Shown piece after piece: positions 40,880 to 49,842 of a DNA stretch of 64,000 bases. The translations under genes were made by a program, and so were the position numbers. The notes beneath the pieces were generated by a model. The model was given only the letters and a program-made list of their open reading frames with translations, was not told where the DNA came from and made no database searches. Origin of the DNA: Paenibacillus eucommiae (GTDB lineage: Bacteria > Bacillota > Bacilli > Paenibacillales > NBRC-103111); the NCBI RefSeq assembly GCF_017874215.1, contig NZ_JAGGLB010000012.1, positions 62,001-126,000 of the forward strand. The letters are read 5' to 3'. Within the stretch, counting starts at the first letter, position 1. The number at the start of each line of letters is the position of its first letter.

Positions 40880-40925
40880 AGTTCTCAATCAGGAGGAAGG
40901 CAAGAAGTAGGAGTCTCTCATGGCC

Positions 40926-40951
40926 TAATAGCGATGAAAAACATCGTTATG
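40926..40951. repeat. Palindrome (family B), single copy
   Basis: TAATAGCGATG-AAAAA-CATCGTTATG, one copy after the GNAT gene. It is the only locus with no second copy at 51 bp. Confidence 0.8.
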
Positions 40952-40952
40952 T

Positions 40953-41150
40953 GAACATAATACACTTGGCAGCGAGCGGCATACGGTATTTACTTTCGGT
41001 ATTTAGAAGCTCCGGCTGATCTAATGGAATGGCAAGCCTGGGACGATATGGATAACTAGTGCTTATAGCATTTTGCCATAAAAAAAAGGATGGAAGCACA
41101 AAACGCTCCATCCTTTTTTTATATGCAAGAATTGCACTATAAAGCTAGTA
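40953..41150. repeat. Flanking direct repeat, left copy
   Basis: About 200 bp that matches 43483-43715 in several blocks: GTGAACATAATA.ACTTG, AATGG.ATGGCAAGC, GGATGGAAGCAC.AAACGC, and CAAGAATTG. It contains the terminator at 41082. The two copies bracket the cytochrome-like, TlpA-like and IS110 segment. Confidence 0.65.
41082..41121. terminator. Bidirectional terminator
   Basis: AAAGGATGGA / TCCATCCTTT stem flanked by an A-run and a T-run. It can end the plus-strand GNAT and the minus-strand gene that stops at 41160. A decayed copy lies at 43640-43672. Confidence 0.85.
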
Positions 41151-41159
41151 AACTCACAT

Positions 41160-41540
41160 TCAAGCATTCTGGGGCTTATTTAAGGTCATAAATATATTAA
41201 TAAGGAATATTAATGTTGCTACCACCACAATGAATCCGCCTGAAGCCATAATGGGAAGCCCTGCAGACTCTGACACCAAGACAAAAATGAAATGGCCAGC
41301 TACCATAACAGGTACGCCCACATTATGGAGCCAAAAATGAACCTTGGCCAGCTTCTGGTTAGCCGTTTGCGGAAAACAGTGATAAATCAGGCCAAACAAG
41401 GCCATGGATACCCATCCTAGCAGGTTGATATGTGCATGATCTGAAGTGAATTGAAAGGATTCGGTGATCCCCATGACCATACCCAGAGTAACCCCAACGA
41501 AAAAATACACACTCGCAATTTTAATAAAACTCTTCCCCAT
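41160..41540 (-). CDS. Small four-helix membrane protein, cytochrome oxidase subunit I-like
   Basis: 126 residues; ATG behind AAGGG at a long distance. Four hydrophobic helices. Histidines in SDHAHINLLGW, GLIYHCFP and VHFWLHNVGV resemble heme-ligand helices of cbb3/NorB-type subunit I, but the protein is far too short for a full oxidase. It may bind heme or be a truncated relative. Its neighbour encodes a TlpA-type thioredoxin, which suggests a respiratory or cytochrome maturation setting. Confidence 0.65.
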   Translation of the reverse strand: MGKSFIKIASVYFFVGVTLGMVMGITESFQFTSDHAHINLLGWVSMALFGLIYHCFPQTANQKLAKVHFWLHNVGVPVMVAGHFIFVLVSESAGLPIMASGGFIVVVATLIFLINIFMTLNKPQNA

Positions 41541-41699
41541 TTGACCACAACCCTTTTTAGTGTATTATCCTGCAAAAAACGACATTTGCTCTGCAAGAAT
41601 CACCCGCGGATGATACCCACATATGGATACTTATACACCAAATTAATTGTTAATACAAGAAATTTCTCCCTCCTCTTCCAATCACAAAACGAGCTTCAT

Positions 41700-42842
41700 T
41701 CAATTCATTTTTGCTATCGCTTTTTCCATAGTTTCGTAATGAATTGCCCCTTGAAATCGCTCATAAATAATACCTTGCGAATCCAGCATATATGACGTAG
41801 GGTAAGACAGAATCTGATAGGTGTTCGCCACATCGCCTTCCTGATCCAGCACAATGGGAAAAGTAAGGGCAAATTTTTGTGCAAAATCACTGACTACGCC
41901 CGGATTCTTTTCTGTTTGTGTTAAATTCACGGCCAAAACCACAACATCTTTATTTGCATAATCCTGCGAAAACTTCTCCATATGCGGCATCTCAGCCTTA
42001 CAAGGCGGACACCAGGTAGCCCAGAAATTCAAAAGAACCTTTTTACCCTTGAAATCCGCCAGCTTCACTCTCTCACCCTCCAGGGTCAGCAGTTCAAAAT
42101 CGGGTGCCTGGTTCCCTTTTTTTATCCCAATCTTGACGCCTTCCGCTGTCTGCTGCTGATTTCCCGCTTCTCCAGCCAGGTTGCCTTTTGAATGACCATA
42201 AGTACCCCACGTAAGTAAAATAAGTCCCAAACAACACCCGAGCACAAGCTGGTTGATGACCGCCCTGTTTCCGAGAGGCCCCCTTTTTCTGAACAAATAA
42301 ACAAGAAGCACTACATTTAACGAAGCATAAATCATACGCAAAATCATATCAGTACTGTCCACCGCCAAAAGCAAAAGCACATAGCTGCTGCTCCCAACGA
42401 GCCATCCAACGCCCAAAACATCCAGATTCATCTTGATGGAAGTGCCATCCTTCCGGGAGCGGACCCAGAGAAACAGAACCGAAACCGCTACAGCCAGCCA
42501 AAGTCCCCGTTCCCCACCGCTAAAATAAAGCAGAGACATCGGATAAGCAATAATCGAAGCAGGGTCAAAAATAATCAGACTAAACTTCCACGTAAAAAAG
42601 CCAAGAATTAATGCACTAACAAACTTATCACCTGTCTTCGCCTCAACCGCGGCCATTTTCAAACGATACCTCAATGCCCAATATCCCATAAAGGCAGACA
42701 ATATAAAAATAACCAACTCAAAATTAAGCACCAACGGCCCCACATTGATTGTATGCAGAATAACACCTTCCTTTTTGAATAAACGGTTCTTAAAAAACGT
42801 CAGGTAACAAACAGCCTCTTCGGATCTATCCTCGTTATTCAT
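41700..42842 (-). CDS. Membrane-anchored TlpA-family thioredoxin-like protein
   Basis: Up to 380 residues. About six hydrophobic helices (residues 40-220) are followed by an extracellular redoxin domain (about 240-380) with NFWATWCPPCKAEMPHM, the CPPC redox pair, and the cis-Pro region LSYPTSYML. It probably reduces disulfides outside the membrane, for example during cytochrome maturation. The start is doubtful: the ATG at 42842 has a weak AGGA, and the first 30 residues are antisense to the edge of an IS110 remnant. A better ribosome site AAGGAAGG lies near 42755, but only ATT or CTG codons follow it. The 5' end may have been altered by the insertion. Confidence 0.82.
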   Translation of the reverse strand: MNNEDRSEEAVCYLTFFKNRLFKKEGVILHTINVGPLVLNFELVIFILSAFMGYWALRYRLKMAAVEAKTGDKFVSALILGFFTWKFSLIIFDPASIIAYPMSLLYFSGGERGLWLAVAVSVLFLWVRSRKDGTSIKMNLDVLGVGWLVGSSSYVLLLLAVDSTDMILRMIYASLNVVLLVYLFRKRGPLGNRAVINQLVLGCCLGLILLTWGTYGHSKGNLAGEAGNQQQTAEGVKIGIKKGNQAPDFELLTLEGERVKLADFKGKKVLLNFWATWCPPCKAEMPHMEKFSQDYANKDVVVLAVNLTQTEKNPGVVSDFAQKFALTFPIVLDQEGDVANTYQILSYPTSYMLDSQGIIYERFQGAIHYETMEKAIAKMN

Positions 42843-43380
42843 TCTGTCCTATCTTTTAGATGAATGCAACTATGTGAAATATGAACAAACCTACAAGGAA
42901 GAAATTGATTGGCTGGATTCGATACCAGGAATTGATCTACATACGGCGGCAGCGATTTCTGCTGAGATTGGTCCTGAAGTATCCACCTTGTTTCCTACAG
43001 ACGCTCCATTAGCATCGTGGGTAGGAATCTGTCCAGGAAACAACGAAAGTACGGGTAAGAAAAAGAATTCCAAATGCCCTCAAGGAAACAAACATGTGAA
43101 GGCAGCACTTTGTCAGGCGTCATGGGCAAACGGAAAGTCCAAAAATCGAATCGGACATTTCTTCCGCAAAGTCCGCAAACGACGAGGTGATAAAAAAGCA
43201 AGTGTCACGGCTGCCCATATGATCTTACGAATTGTTTATGCGCTCATGAGGGACAAAACAAATTACTAGGAAGAATAGAAACCGGATAAATTGAAAGATA
43301 AATCGCTCAATTACTTCATGAAACAAATACAGGATTTGGGTTTTAATATTCAAGTCACTCCACAAAAAGAAGTAGTTTAA
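42841..43380 (+). pseudogene. IS110-family transposase remnant
   Basis: C-terminal third of an IS110/IS116 transposase: SIPGIDLHTAAAISAEIG, LASWVGICPGNNES, and KCPQGNKHVKAALCQASWA are the Transposase_20 domain. The frame stops at TAG (43267), but reads on in the same frame past a second TAG to KPDKLKDKSLNYFMKQIQDLG ending at TAA 43380, so two point nonsense changes have occurred. The N-terminal DEDD nuclease part is missing. It is inactive. A 5' boundary near 42835 is estimated. Confidence 0.85.
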
Positions 43381-43482
43381 TTCATTAAGGGCGTTAACTA
43401 CTTTTAAAAGTAAAAGGCCTTTTTTTGCCTTCTAACATCATTTTAGCCAAGGAGTTCAGTTTGATTTTCGCATAAACTTATG

Positions 43483-43715
43483 TGAACATAATAAACTTGA
43501 CGGCGAGCTGGAATACGGCAAGGATGCTGCTTATGGTGCTGGTCAGCGGCGATTAGGCGATTAATGGATGGCAAGCATAGGACGCATAAGTCTTGTTATA
43601 ACACTATGCATTCCTCCTTCAACTGACTGACCAAGACAAAGAGGATGGAAGCACGAAACGCTCCATCCCGTTATACAAGCAAGAATTGTACTAAAAGCTA
43701 GGTAACGTTTCCATA
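43483..43715. repeat. Flanking direct repeat, right copy
   Basis: Diverged copy of 40953-41150 with its terminator partly decayed (GGATGGAAGCACGAAACGCTCC but no T-run). It starts about 100 bp after the IS110 remnant. Confidence 0.65.
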
Positions 43716-43805
43716 CGAGTACTGGTGTCTCACTCACATTCGATTCACTGTCGTAAAATTCCATCCTTGTGCTGAGCACTTTAATGTTTCGTTCACACTG
43801 AATCC

Positions 43806-44006
43806 TTAAACATATCTATTAATGAACACAACGATTGAAACTATGGTCAGAAAAATGCCGCCAAGCCGATATAAGAGCAAAGAGACTTCACTGATTTCCA
43901 CATCTCCGTCAAACTTCCACCAATTTTTAATATACCACATAGCTTTAGGATAAATAGCACCAATGAGTCCTAACAGAAAGAACACAATTAAAAACAGCAT
44001 CATCAT
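43806..44006 (-). CDS. Small membrane protein, DUF6199-like
   Basis: 66 residues or fewer; three ATG codons in a row follow GAGG, so the start may be the second or third. Two helices (FLIVFFLLGLIGAIY and LGGIFLTIVSIVVF) flank a short loop YPKAMWYIKNWWKFDGD, resembling the short DUF6199 membrane family. Function unknown. It stands alone in an AT-rich stretch. Confidence 0.7.
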   Translation of the reverse strand: MMMLFLIVFFLLGLIGAIYPKAMWYIKNWWKFDGDVEISEVSLLLYRLGGIFLTIVSIVVFINRYV

Positions 44007-44393
44007 TCCTCAACTCCTTAGGATTATTTTCGTAATTAGCAATGAATTTTCTATTTAGTATATGTGTGAGCCATAGTTATACCCTCTGTATTGATTTTGT
44101 TGTCGCAAACTTAATTATACACGATTTATCTATAGTATTCATATTTCTAGGTATTGCATCTCATTTTACAACTAAGCTTCGTAAAGTAATCTTGTAGTCA
44201 AACATACTTTTATTGAGCTTTTTCTCAACTTGGATAGGCGAGAATTCCACTGAAAGTATAAATTCATTAAGAAAATGGAGTTAGATGGATAAATCTGTTG
44301 ATATATATGTATATGTATAGTAACATGTAATTATTACCAAATAAAGGAGGATTGTGTATATCAGGAATTACCTAAATTAAGGAGGAGACGAAA
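44007..44393. other. AT-rich upstream region of the secreted orphan gene
   Basis: No gene. A plausible plus-strand promoter is TTGATA (44298-44303), 17 bp, TAACAT (44321-44326). AAAGGAGG at 44343 precedes an eight-codon frame from GTG 44354 to TAA 44380, whose stop touches the ribosome site of the next gene. Spacing there is too short to call it a leader peptide with confidence. Confidence 0.4.
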
Positions 44394-45272
44394 ATGAAGA
44401 AAGTTATACTTTTTATTTTTATGATCGCACTATTTTCACTCAGTATGAATGCTTTTGCAGCGAGTGAAAAGGAATTTTCTTATGAAGGAATAGCTTACAA
44501 CAAGATTGAACTTAATCAAACCAAAACACTAAGTGATATTTCCGTTAAAAAGTCCGAAAAATCTGTGACTATTGGATTTAATTTAGACAACAAGAAATAT
44601 AAAATAAATGCCGACTTGTTTGGAAGCGATGACAATGGGACAAATAAATACTATGCGGAAGCCAATGAACATGGAATACAATTTAATATTTCAGAATACA
44701 AAGGAAGTTTTAGTGGCGTAGCAGTGAATAAAGATGTTTCGCCCATCAACTTTACTGAAGAAGATACATTGGGCTTTGTTATCTCTTCGGGTGAACCAAG
44801 TGCTGAACTAATCGATAGTTTACAATCATATAAAGTGGAAAATCAAGATCTAATTAATTCATCAGTCGATAACATTAATCGCACCCCCCTTGAAAGTACT
44901 AATGCTATTATGGCGACACAACTACATGTTCATGCAAATGCTACTGGAATTCCCTTTTTAATTTCGGGGGGGTCAGCTGAAGGCTGGTGTAATTCATTTT
45001 TTCAATACGGCACTTCATATAGTATTACTAATATGCAGTATTATATAGTCTACAATTGGCCTTCAGATGGAATTTCACTTTGGACTGACTATATGGGAAG
45101 TGTTAATGCTTATTATTCGCCTACGTTTCCATCATCTGGGATGACTAATGTGTCCGGCTCTTGGATCGTTAGTAGTACTACAGGTATGTTCATGGCAGAA
45201 GTAAGTTATTCTGCATTAGCAGGAACAATCCCCTTGATGTATACGAAATATGATACTAGTACCATTTATTAA
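44394..45272 (+). CDS. Secreted protein of unknown function
   Basis: 292 residues; ATG behind AAGGAGGAG. A clear signal peptide (MKKVILFIFMIALFSLSMNAFA, cut after AFA). The mature part is rich in Ser, Asn, Tyr and beta-type patterns, has two small blocks GGSAEGWCNSFFQYGTSY and VSYSALAGTIPLMY, and only one Cys. I recognise no family. Base composition is clearly AT-richer than the core genes nearby, suggesting recent acquisition. A terminator follows at 45340. Confidence 0.85.
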   Translation: MKKVILFIFMIALFSLSMNAFAASEKEFSYEGIAYNKIELNQTKTLSDISVKKSEKSVTIGFNLDNKKYKINADLFGSDDNGTNKYYAEANEHGIQFNISEYKGSFSGVAVNKDVSPINFTEEDTLGFVISSGEPSAELIDSLQSYKVENQDLINSSVDNINRTPLESTNAIMATQLHVHANATGIPFLISGGSAEGWCNSFFQYGTSYSITNMQYYIVYNWPSDGISLWTDYMGSVNAYYSPTFPSSGMTNVSGSWIVSSTTGMFMAEVSYSALAGTIPLMYTKYDTSTIY

Positions 45273-45339
45273 AAACGTAAACCTCAATTAATCGAATTTT
45301 ATTATGAGCGTGGTTTATATATTGTAAAAAACTATTTAA

Positions 45340-45374
45340 GGATGCCCCAGATTAAAATTGGGGCATCCCTTTTT
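45340..45374 (+). terminator. Terminator of the secreted orphan gene
   Basis: GGATGCCCCA/TGGGGCATCC stem, nine-base loop, then CTTTTTC; 68 bp after the stop. Confidence 0.88.
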
Positions 45375-45402
45375 CTATTCAATCGATTGTAGATTATCAA
45401 AA

Positions 45403-45640
45403 TCACATTGTCTTGAACACAGACTTTTTAAAAAACATCGCACTCTGAATTACAATCGTACACGTAGGTTTTCTAAAGTACGCGCTCACATCCCAATTAA
45501 GCTCCAGCAATCCAAAAAGAATCTTAACGGCTTCCGCATGTGTCGTTTCGCCATTCAACTTGAACAATTTGGTCATATCCAGAAGTTCTGCTTCAATCGC
45601 AAAACGGAAGAACAGCTCTTTATGATAACTATAAGGAATA
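45403..45640 (-). pseudogene. Possible gene remnant, unknown family
   Basis: Minus-strand frame of about 79 codons with natural protein composition (YHKELFFRFAIEAELLDM..., ending FFKKSVFKTM then TGA) but no start codon with ribosome site and a stop just upstream. The antisense frame of similar length looks like its shadow. Family not recognised. Confidence 0.35.
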
Positions 45641-45647
45641 TTCCAGC

Positions 45648-46225
45648 ATGATCAACATGACAAAAGAGAGTAATGGCATTAAAGTTACGGTAACCGAGGC
45701 GATTTTTGATGGAGAAACAGTATCACTAACATATTCTTTAGAGAGCAAGCAAGATTTAGGTGATGCTCCTTATTTACATGCATTTCTAGATATAAAAGGA
45801 GATTGGAGCTTTTCTTTTGCTTTAAAGGCAACCAAAAGAAATACACAATCGATTGACCTTAGTGCAGAATATGATGGAGTCCTTGTACACATAGGAAAAG
45901 TATCCGTCACACTGATGTCTGTTATCGTGTATTATGACCAAATGGTTACTGAAAAGGTAAGAAACAAATGGGAACGGGTAGATGTTGAGCTAGAAATTAA
46001 AGATGACTTTGGAAATAATTACTTAGGTGAAGGAAATGAAGAATCAGTTGATAACTAGGATTATAAGATAAGTTGGAGCAAAACGTTCAAGAAATTAGAC
46101 CGCATACAACGAGGCTTATTATTACTCCCCATATCACATTAGTAGAATACACATCTGATAATCATGATTCAGTAGATGTAACGAAGGATGAACTAAAAGA
46201 AATTCCAAAACCAAAAATCGGGTAA
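45648..46225 (+). pseudogene. DUF4179-type protein remnant, frameshifted
   Basis: First frame 45648-46058 gives NGIKVTVTEAIFDGETVSLTY, typical of the extracellular DUF4179 domain of anti-sigma-like membrane proteins, and stops at a TAG. The text continues in the same frame as DYKISWSKTF and then, after a one-base shift, as EIRPHTTRLIITPHITLVEY ... KPKIG and TAA at 46223-46225, which is the expected C-terminal beta domain. The N-terminal HTH-binding and transmembrane part is absent. So a 5'-truncated gene with a nonsense change and a frameshift. Confidence 0.75.
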
Positions 46226-46286
46226 AGGTAAAAAAGAATTTGTATTGGAAGACATTTATTATTGAATTGAGAAAAACGGCTGACGG

Positions 46287-46545
46287 TGTCCATTGAGATG
46301 CGTCTTCGTGACTAGGGTGGGTGAGCGAATGGTTCTGGGCTCCAGCCGATGTTAAAGATTTGTTCCATGAATGTAATGGATGTAGGGGCAACAAATCTTT
46401 AAATGCAGACGCTGCCGCCCTTCCACCCACACCCACTTCCTCTCTAAGCTGCAATTGCGCGAATACCAAGCTCGAACGGACAGGCAGAAGACGTCTGCTT
46501 TCTGAGCGGAAGGGATAGCGATGGCAATGAAATCTTAGAAGATTA
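46287..46545 (+). repeat. Dispersed element family A, copy 3, with part of module C
   Basis: CGTCTTCGTGACTAGGG..., GGGCTCCAGCCGATGTTAAAG, inner stem AAAGATTTGTT (46354) / AACAAATCTTT (46390), outer stem GTGGGTG/CACCCAC, then the CTCGAACGGACAGGCAG and AAGGGATAGCGATGG blocks of module C near 46470-46525. No family B palindromes here. Confidence 0.78.
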
Positions 46546-46679
46546 CCACTGACTATGTGCTTTGCTCTATAACCCCAAAATAGGTATTGAGGAATAAAAA
46601 TAGCAACTTACAGCAACATCCTCCCCGAAGCTGCGTCTAATAACATTAGAGCCACAAATCTATTAATGGAGGATACATA

Positions 46680-48317
46680 ATGAAATTCCGTAAGTGCCTT
46701 ACCCTGTTGCTTCTTTTTGTTCTATGTATGCAAATGATGGCCATACCGGCTAATGCCGCGTCAACCCCAACTATACGTATTTATCTGGATGGCAAGCAAA
46801 TTCAGAGCGATGTGCCTCCTTACATGATTCCCAAAGGAGTTACATTGGTCCCAGTAAGAGTAGTCAGTGAAGCGATTGGCGCCGAGGTAACCTGGCTGGA
46901 AAAAACAAAAACCGTGAACATCAAGAAATCGGACACCGCTATTACGCTGACTGTCAATAAGAAAGCAGCTTCGGTGAATGGCAGCCTTATTGAGCTGGAA
47001 GAAGCCGCTCAGATGAAACAGGGGAGAGTTATGGTTCCGCTTCGCTTCGTCAGTGAACAGCTCGGCCTTCTGGTCGGCTGGAATCAGCAGGAACAAAAGA
47101 TAACGCTGCAATCGGAGAAAATAACGCCGCCAGTTGTAACGATCCCGGGCAATGGCAATGAAGGGAATGGAGGGAATCCAGGGAATGCAGGCAATGAAGG
47201 TTCCTCTTTAAAAGGTGCTTGGGTATCAAGTGTTTACAATTTGGACTGGCCTTCCAGTTCTTCTTATGGCAAGAAAGAAGTGCAGCAGCAGGAATATGTG
47301 AAGCTGTTGGATGATCTGCAAAGTATGGGAATGAATGCCGTCTTCGTTCAGGTTCGCCCTTCCGCTGATGCCCTTTATCCATCGCAGCTCGTTCCCTGGT
47401 CCAAATTTTTGACTGGAACGCAGGGCAAGGAACCCGGCTATGACCCGCTCGCATTTATGGTTGAAGAAACGCATAAAAGGGGAATGTCCTTCCACGCCTG
47501 GTTCAATCCGTTCCGGGCAACCAATGATGCGAATACCGACAAGCTGGCTTCCAATCATGTTGTGAATGAGCATCCAGACTGGATCGTGACAGCCGATAAC
47601 AAGATGTACATAAATCCCGGTATTCCGGAAGCACGCCAGCATATTATCGATACCGTGATGGAAGTTGTGAATAACTACAATATTGACGGAGTCCATCTGG
47701 ATGATTATTTCTATCCCTCCAGTGGCTATTTCAAAGATGATGACACCTTTATTGCCAATAACAGCAAAAAAATAGTGTCCAAAGGCGACTGGCGCCGCGA
47801 TAATATCAATCAATTCGTGCAGCAGTTAGGGCAGTCCATTCACTCCGTCAAGCCTCAAGTCCAGTTCGGCATAAGCCCTTTTGGTGTGTGGCGCAACAAA
47901 GCAGTGGATAAAACCGGATCAGACACTAAGGCTGGTGTGACGGCCTATGATAGCATGTACGCTGACGTGAGGACCTGGATCAAGCAGGAGTGGATTGATT
48001 ATGTGACTCCGCAAATTTATTGGAGCCTCTCCTTCACCGCTGCGAGATATGATACACTCGTCGACTGGTGGGTAAATGAAGTTGGCGGAACGAAGGTCAA
48101 GCTGTACATTGGCCACTCTCCGTATAAGCTGGGCACCAAGGAAAGCGGCTGGCACAGCTCAGAAGAAATCATCAATCAGCTACTCTACAATACCCGGCAT
48201 GCGGCAGTAGAAGGTGATGTATTCTTCAGCGCGAAGGACCTTCGGAAAAACCCGCTTGGACTCGTACAAGCACTCCAGGCCTATTATAGGGTAAACTTGT
48301 TAGCTGAGGCTAACTAA
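46680..48317 (+). CDS. Secreted glycoside hydrolase-like protein (GHL10/DigH type) with stalk-like N-domain
   Basis: 545 residues. Signal peptide cut near residue 26 (PANAAS). Residues 30-148 are a copper amine oxidase N-like (stalk) domain with two PVRxxSE / PLRFVSE units. A Gly/Asn linker (GNGNEGNGGNPGNAGNEG) leads to the GHL10/DUF187 domain (about 176-540): KGAWVSSVYNLDWPSS, VQVRPSADALYPS, FHAWFNPFRA, DGVHLDDYFYP with the likely catalytic acid, and FGISPFGVWRN. E. coli DigH cleaves denuded peptidoglycan glycan, so a cell-wall role is likely. Single gene with its own terminator. Confidence 0.92.
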   Translation: MKFRKCLTLLLLFVLCMQMMAIPANAASTPTIRIYLDGKQIQSDVPPYMIPKGVTLVPVRVVSEAIGAEVTWLEKTKTVNIKKSDTAITLTVNKKAASVNGSLIELEEAAQMKQGRVMVPLRFVSEQLGLLVGWNQQEQKITLQSEKITPPVVTIPGNGNEGNGGNPGNAGNEGSSLKGAWVSSVYNLDWPSSSSYGKKEVQQQEYVKLLDDLQSMGMNAVFVQVRPSADALYPSQLVPWSKFLTGTQGKEPGYDPLAFMVEETHKRGMSFHAWFNPFRATNDANTDKLASNHVVNEHPDWIVTADNKMYINPGIPEARQHIIDTVMEVVNNYNIDGVHLDDYFYPSSGYFKDDDTFIANNSKKIVSKGDWRRDNINQFVQQLGQSIHSVKPQVQFGISPFGVWRNKAVDKTGSDTKAGVTAYDSMYADVRTWIKQEWIDYVTPQIYWSLSFTAARYDTLVDWWVNEVGGTKVKLYIGHSPYKLGTKESGWHSSEEIINQLLYNTRHAAVEGDVFFSAKDLRKNPLGLVQALQAYYRVNLLAEAN

Positions 48318-48390
48318 TGCTAGCTAAAACTGGCCGACGCAGCTTAACTTCAAATAAAGTAATACTGTTAGAACACATTATACGTCCCAA

Positions 48391-48428
48391 AAGGACCTGG
48401 CTCCAATGTGAAGCCAGGTCCTTTTTTT
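48391..48428 (+). terminator. Terminator of the GHL10 gene
   Basis: AAGGACCTGGCT/AGCCAGGTCCTT stem with TTTTTTT, 74 bp after the stop at 48317. Confidence 0.92.
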
Positions 48429-48599
48429 CGTCGTTTTATGTAGCAGTCAAAGCCAGCCAAACCAGCGCAGAATTGTCCAAATTGAGCGGGGATCAGATCG
48501 CAACCTGTCGTGGGGAGTCCAAAAAAATGTACAACTACCACATCTTTTTATTCTAAATAAACCCAATAAATGAATTAATTTCTAATACATAGACTTTAA

Positions 48600-48830
48600 T
48601 GCGTCTCTTGTCCATTTGTGCTCTCCAGCTGCTATAAAAGATATGTATCCGTGTGTGGAATGGAGGTAGAGGTAGGAACAAATCTTTAAAAGCTAACACT
48701 ATCGCACGAAACGTAAGAACACCTAGCTCAAACGGACTGCCATCAAGGTTTTTTCTCTGGATCGGAGGAGATTTCCCCGCATGCCAAGGCCGCTGGGACT
48801 GAAGAACGCGCGCAGCTGAGAAGAATCTGC
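48600..48830 (+). repeat. Dispersed element family A, copy 4 (degenerate), with module C text
   Basis: GCGTCTCTTGTCC..., GTGCTCTCCAGCTGCTATAAAAGAT..., GGAACAAATCTTTAAAAG, then CTCAAACGGACTGCCATCAAGG and GGAGGAGATTTCC, which match the text after copy 1 (9075-9120). The left hairpin arm is damaged. The preceding 48430-48600 shows nothing else. Confidence 0.7.
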
Positions 48831-48833
48831 TAC

Positions 48834-48912
48834 TTTAACGATGATTTTCATCGTTAAAAGCACCGTTTCCGCTCCACATCCTTACTTTAACGATGAAAAA
48901 CATCGTTAAGTG
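48834..48912. repeat. Palindrome array (family B), locus 5, two copies
   Basis: TTTAACGATG palindromes with GATG at 48840 and 48892, a step of 52 bp. They lie directly after family A copy 4 and 75 bp from the phn operon end. Confidence 0.9.
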
Positions 48913-48987
48913 TGGAAAGTAGTACCCGCTTAAGTCAAGCAACACTCATTTCGGCGGAGTGCAGGCTTCCAAGGTCTATCGCTTACG

Positions 48988-49842
48988 CTATGGCTTATTA
49001 TGAAGTCTAGCCTTCAATTTCGTAGCGAAAACTTCTAGAAGGATCGCAAAAGCAAGTATGAAATAGGTGATCATCCCGATTTCGCCAAGATCCAAATAAT
49101 AGGAGCTGGCCATGAACATATCGAAGCCGATTCCTCCCGCTCCAGCAGCTGCGCCCATTGCGACAGCCACACCAAAGTTAATTTCAAATCGGAAAAAGGT
49201 CCAGGATAAGATCGACGTCAATGCTGTGGGCAGTACCGCTTGGTTCACAATTTGCCACCAATTCGCACCGCTTCCCTTCAATGCCTCAATCACACCTTCG
49301 TCCAGTTCTTCAAAGGATTCGGAGTATGCTTTGATCAAGTAACTAACAGAGTGAAAGGTCATGCCTACAACAGCGGCAACACTGCCAAGTCCGGCTGCTA
49401 CTGCAAAAATCAGCACCCACAACACAGTAGGGACAGCCCTGATGAAAGCAGCAATGCTTTTGATTATATTCGAAACCTTATTATTGGATAAATTACGTGC
49501 AGCGAAAAGTCCAAGAAATAAAGCAATGATTCCTCCAAATAAAGTTGTGAGAAAAGCCAGACCTACGGTTACTAGTATGCCATAAAGTGCTTCACCGAAG
49601 GTAAGATGTTTGAAATGGGCTTGCGTAAACATGACTTTGAAATTTTTAAACGAAGCCAGAAGTCCATCTAATGTGTTAACACCGCGATAGTCAAACGTAA
49701 TAAATCCATAAATCGATAAGATCACCAATCCAAGCAATGTAACTCTAATCATAAAAGCAGCTTTATTGAAGGGCTTTAGCGGTACAGATACAGGTGCAGG
49801 CAGACCCGAATAATGAGGATCGGCAGATTTAAGCATATCCAT
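48988..49842 (-). CDS. phnE: Phosphonate ABC transporter permease 2
   Basis: 284-residue membrane protein with about six helices. The coupling loop reads VIEALKGSGANWWQIVNQAVLPTALTSILSW, the EAA motif that contacts PhnC. It overlaps the stop/start of the other phnE by one base. Two separate PhnE chains would form the heterodimeric channel. Last gene of the phn operon; no clear terminator follows, only the palindrome array. Confidence 0.93.
   Translation of the reverse strand: MDMLKSADPHYSGLPAPVSVPLKPFNKAAFMIRVTLLGLVILSIYGFITFDYRGVNTLDGLLASFKNFKVMFTQAHFKHLTFGEALYGILVTVGLAFLTTLFGGIIALFLGLFAARNLSNNKVSNIIKSIAAFIRAVPTVLWVLIFAVAAGLGSVAAVVGMTFHSVSYLIKAYSESFEELDEGVIEALKGSGANWWQIVNQAVLPTALTSILSWTFFRFEINFGVAVAMGAAAGAGGIGFDMFMASSYYLDLGEIGMITYFILAFAILLEVFATKLKARLHNKP

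Noticed and set aside
43561-43779. 72-residue minus-strand gene
   Set aside because: It lies within the diverged copy of an intergenic repeat whose partner at 41 kb is non-coding, and it has no ribosome site.
44354-44380. Eight-codon leader peptide before the secreted orphan
   Set aside because: The ribosome site is only 3 nt from the GTG, and there are no alternative hairpins or terminator between it and the gene.
45358-45651. 97-residue plus-strand gene
   Set aside because: It begins inside a terminator hairpin, and its opposite strand reads more like a protein fragment.
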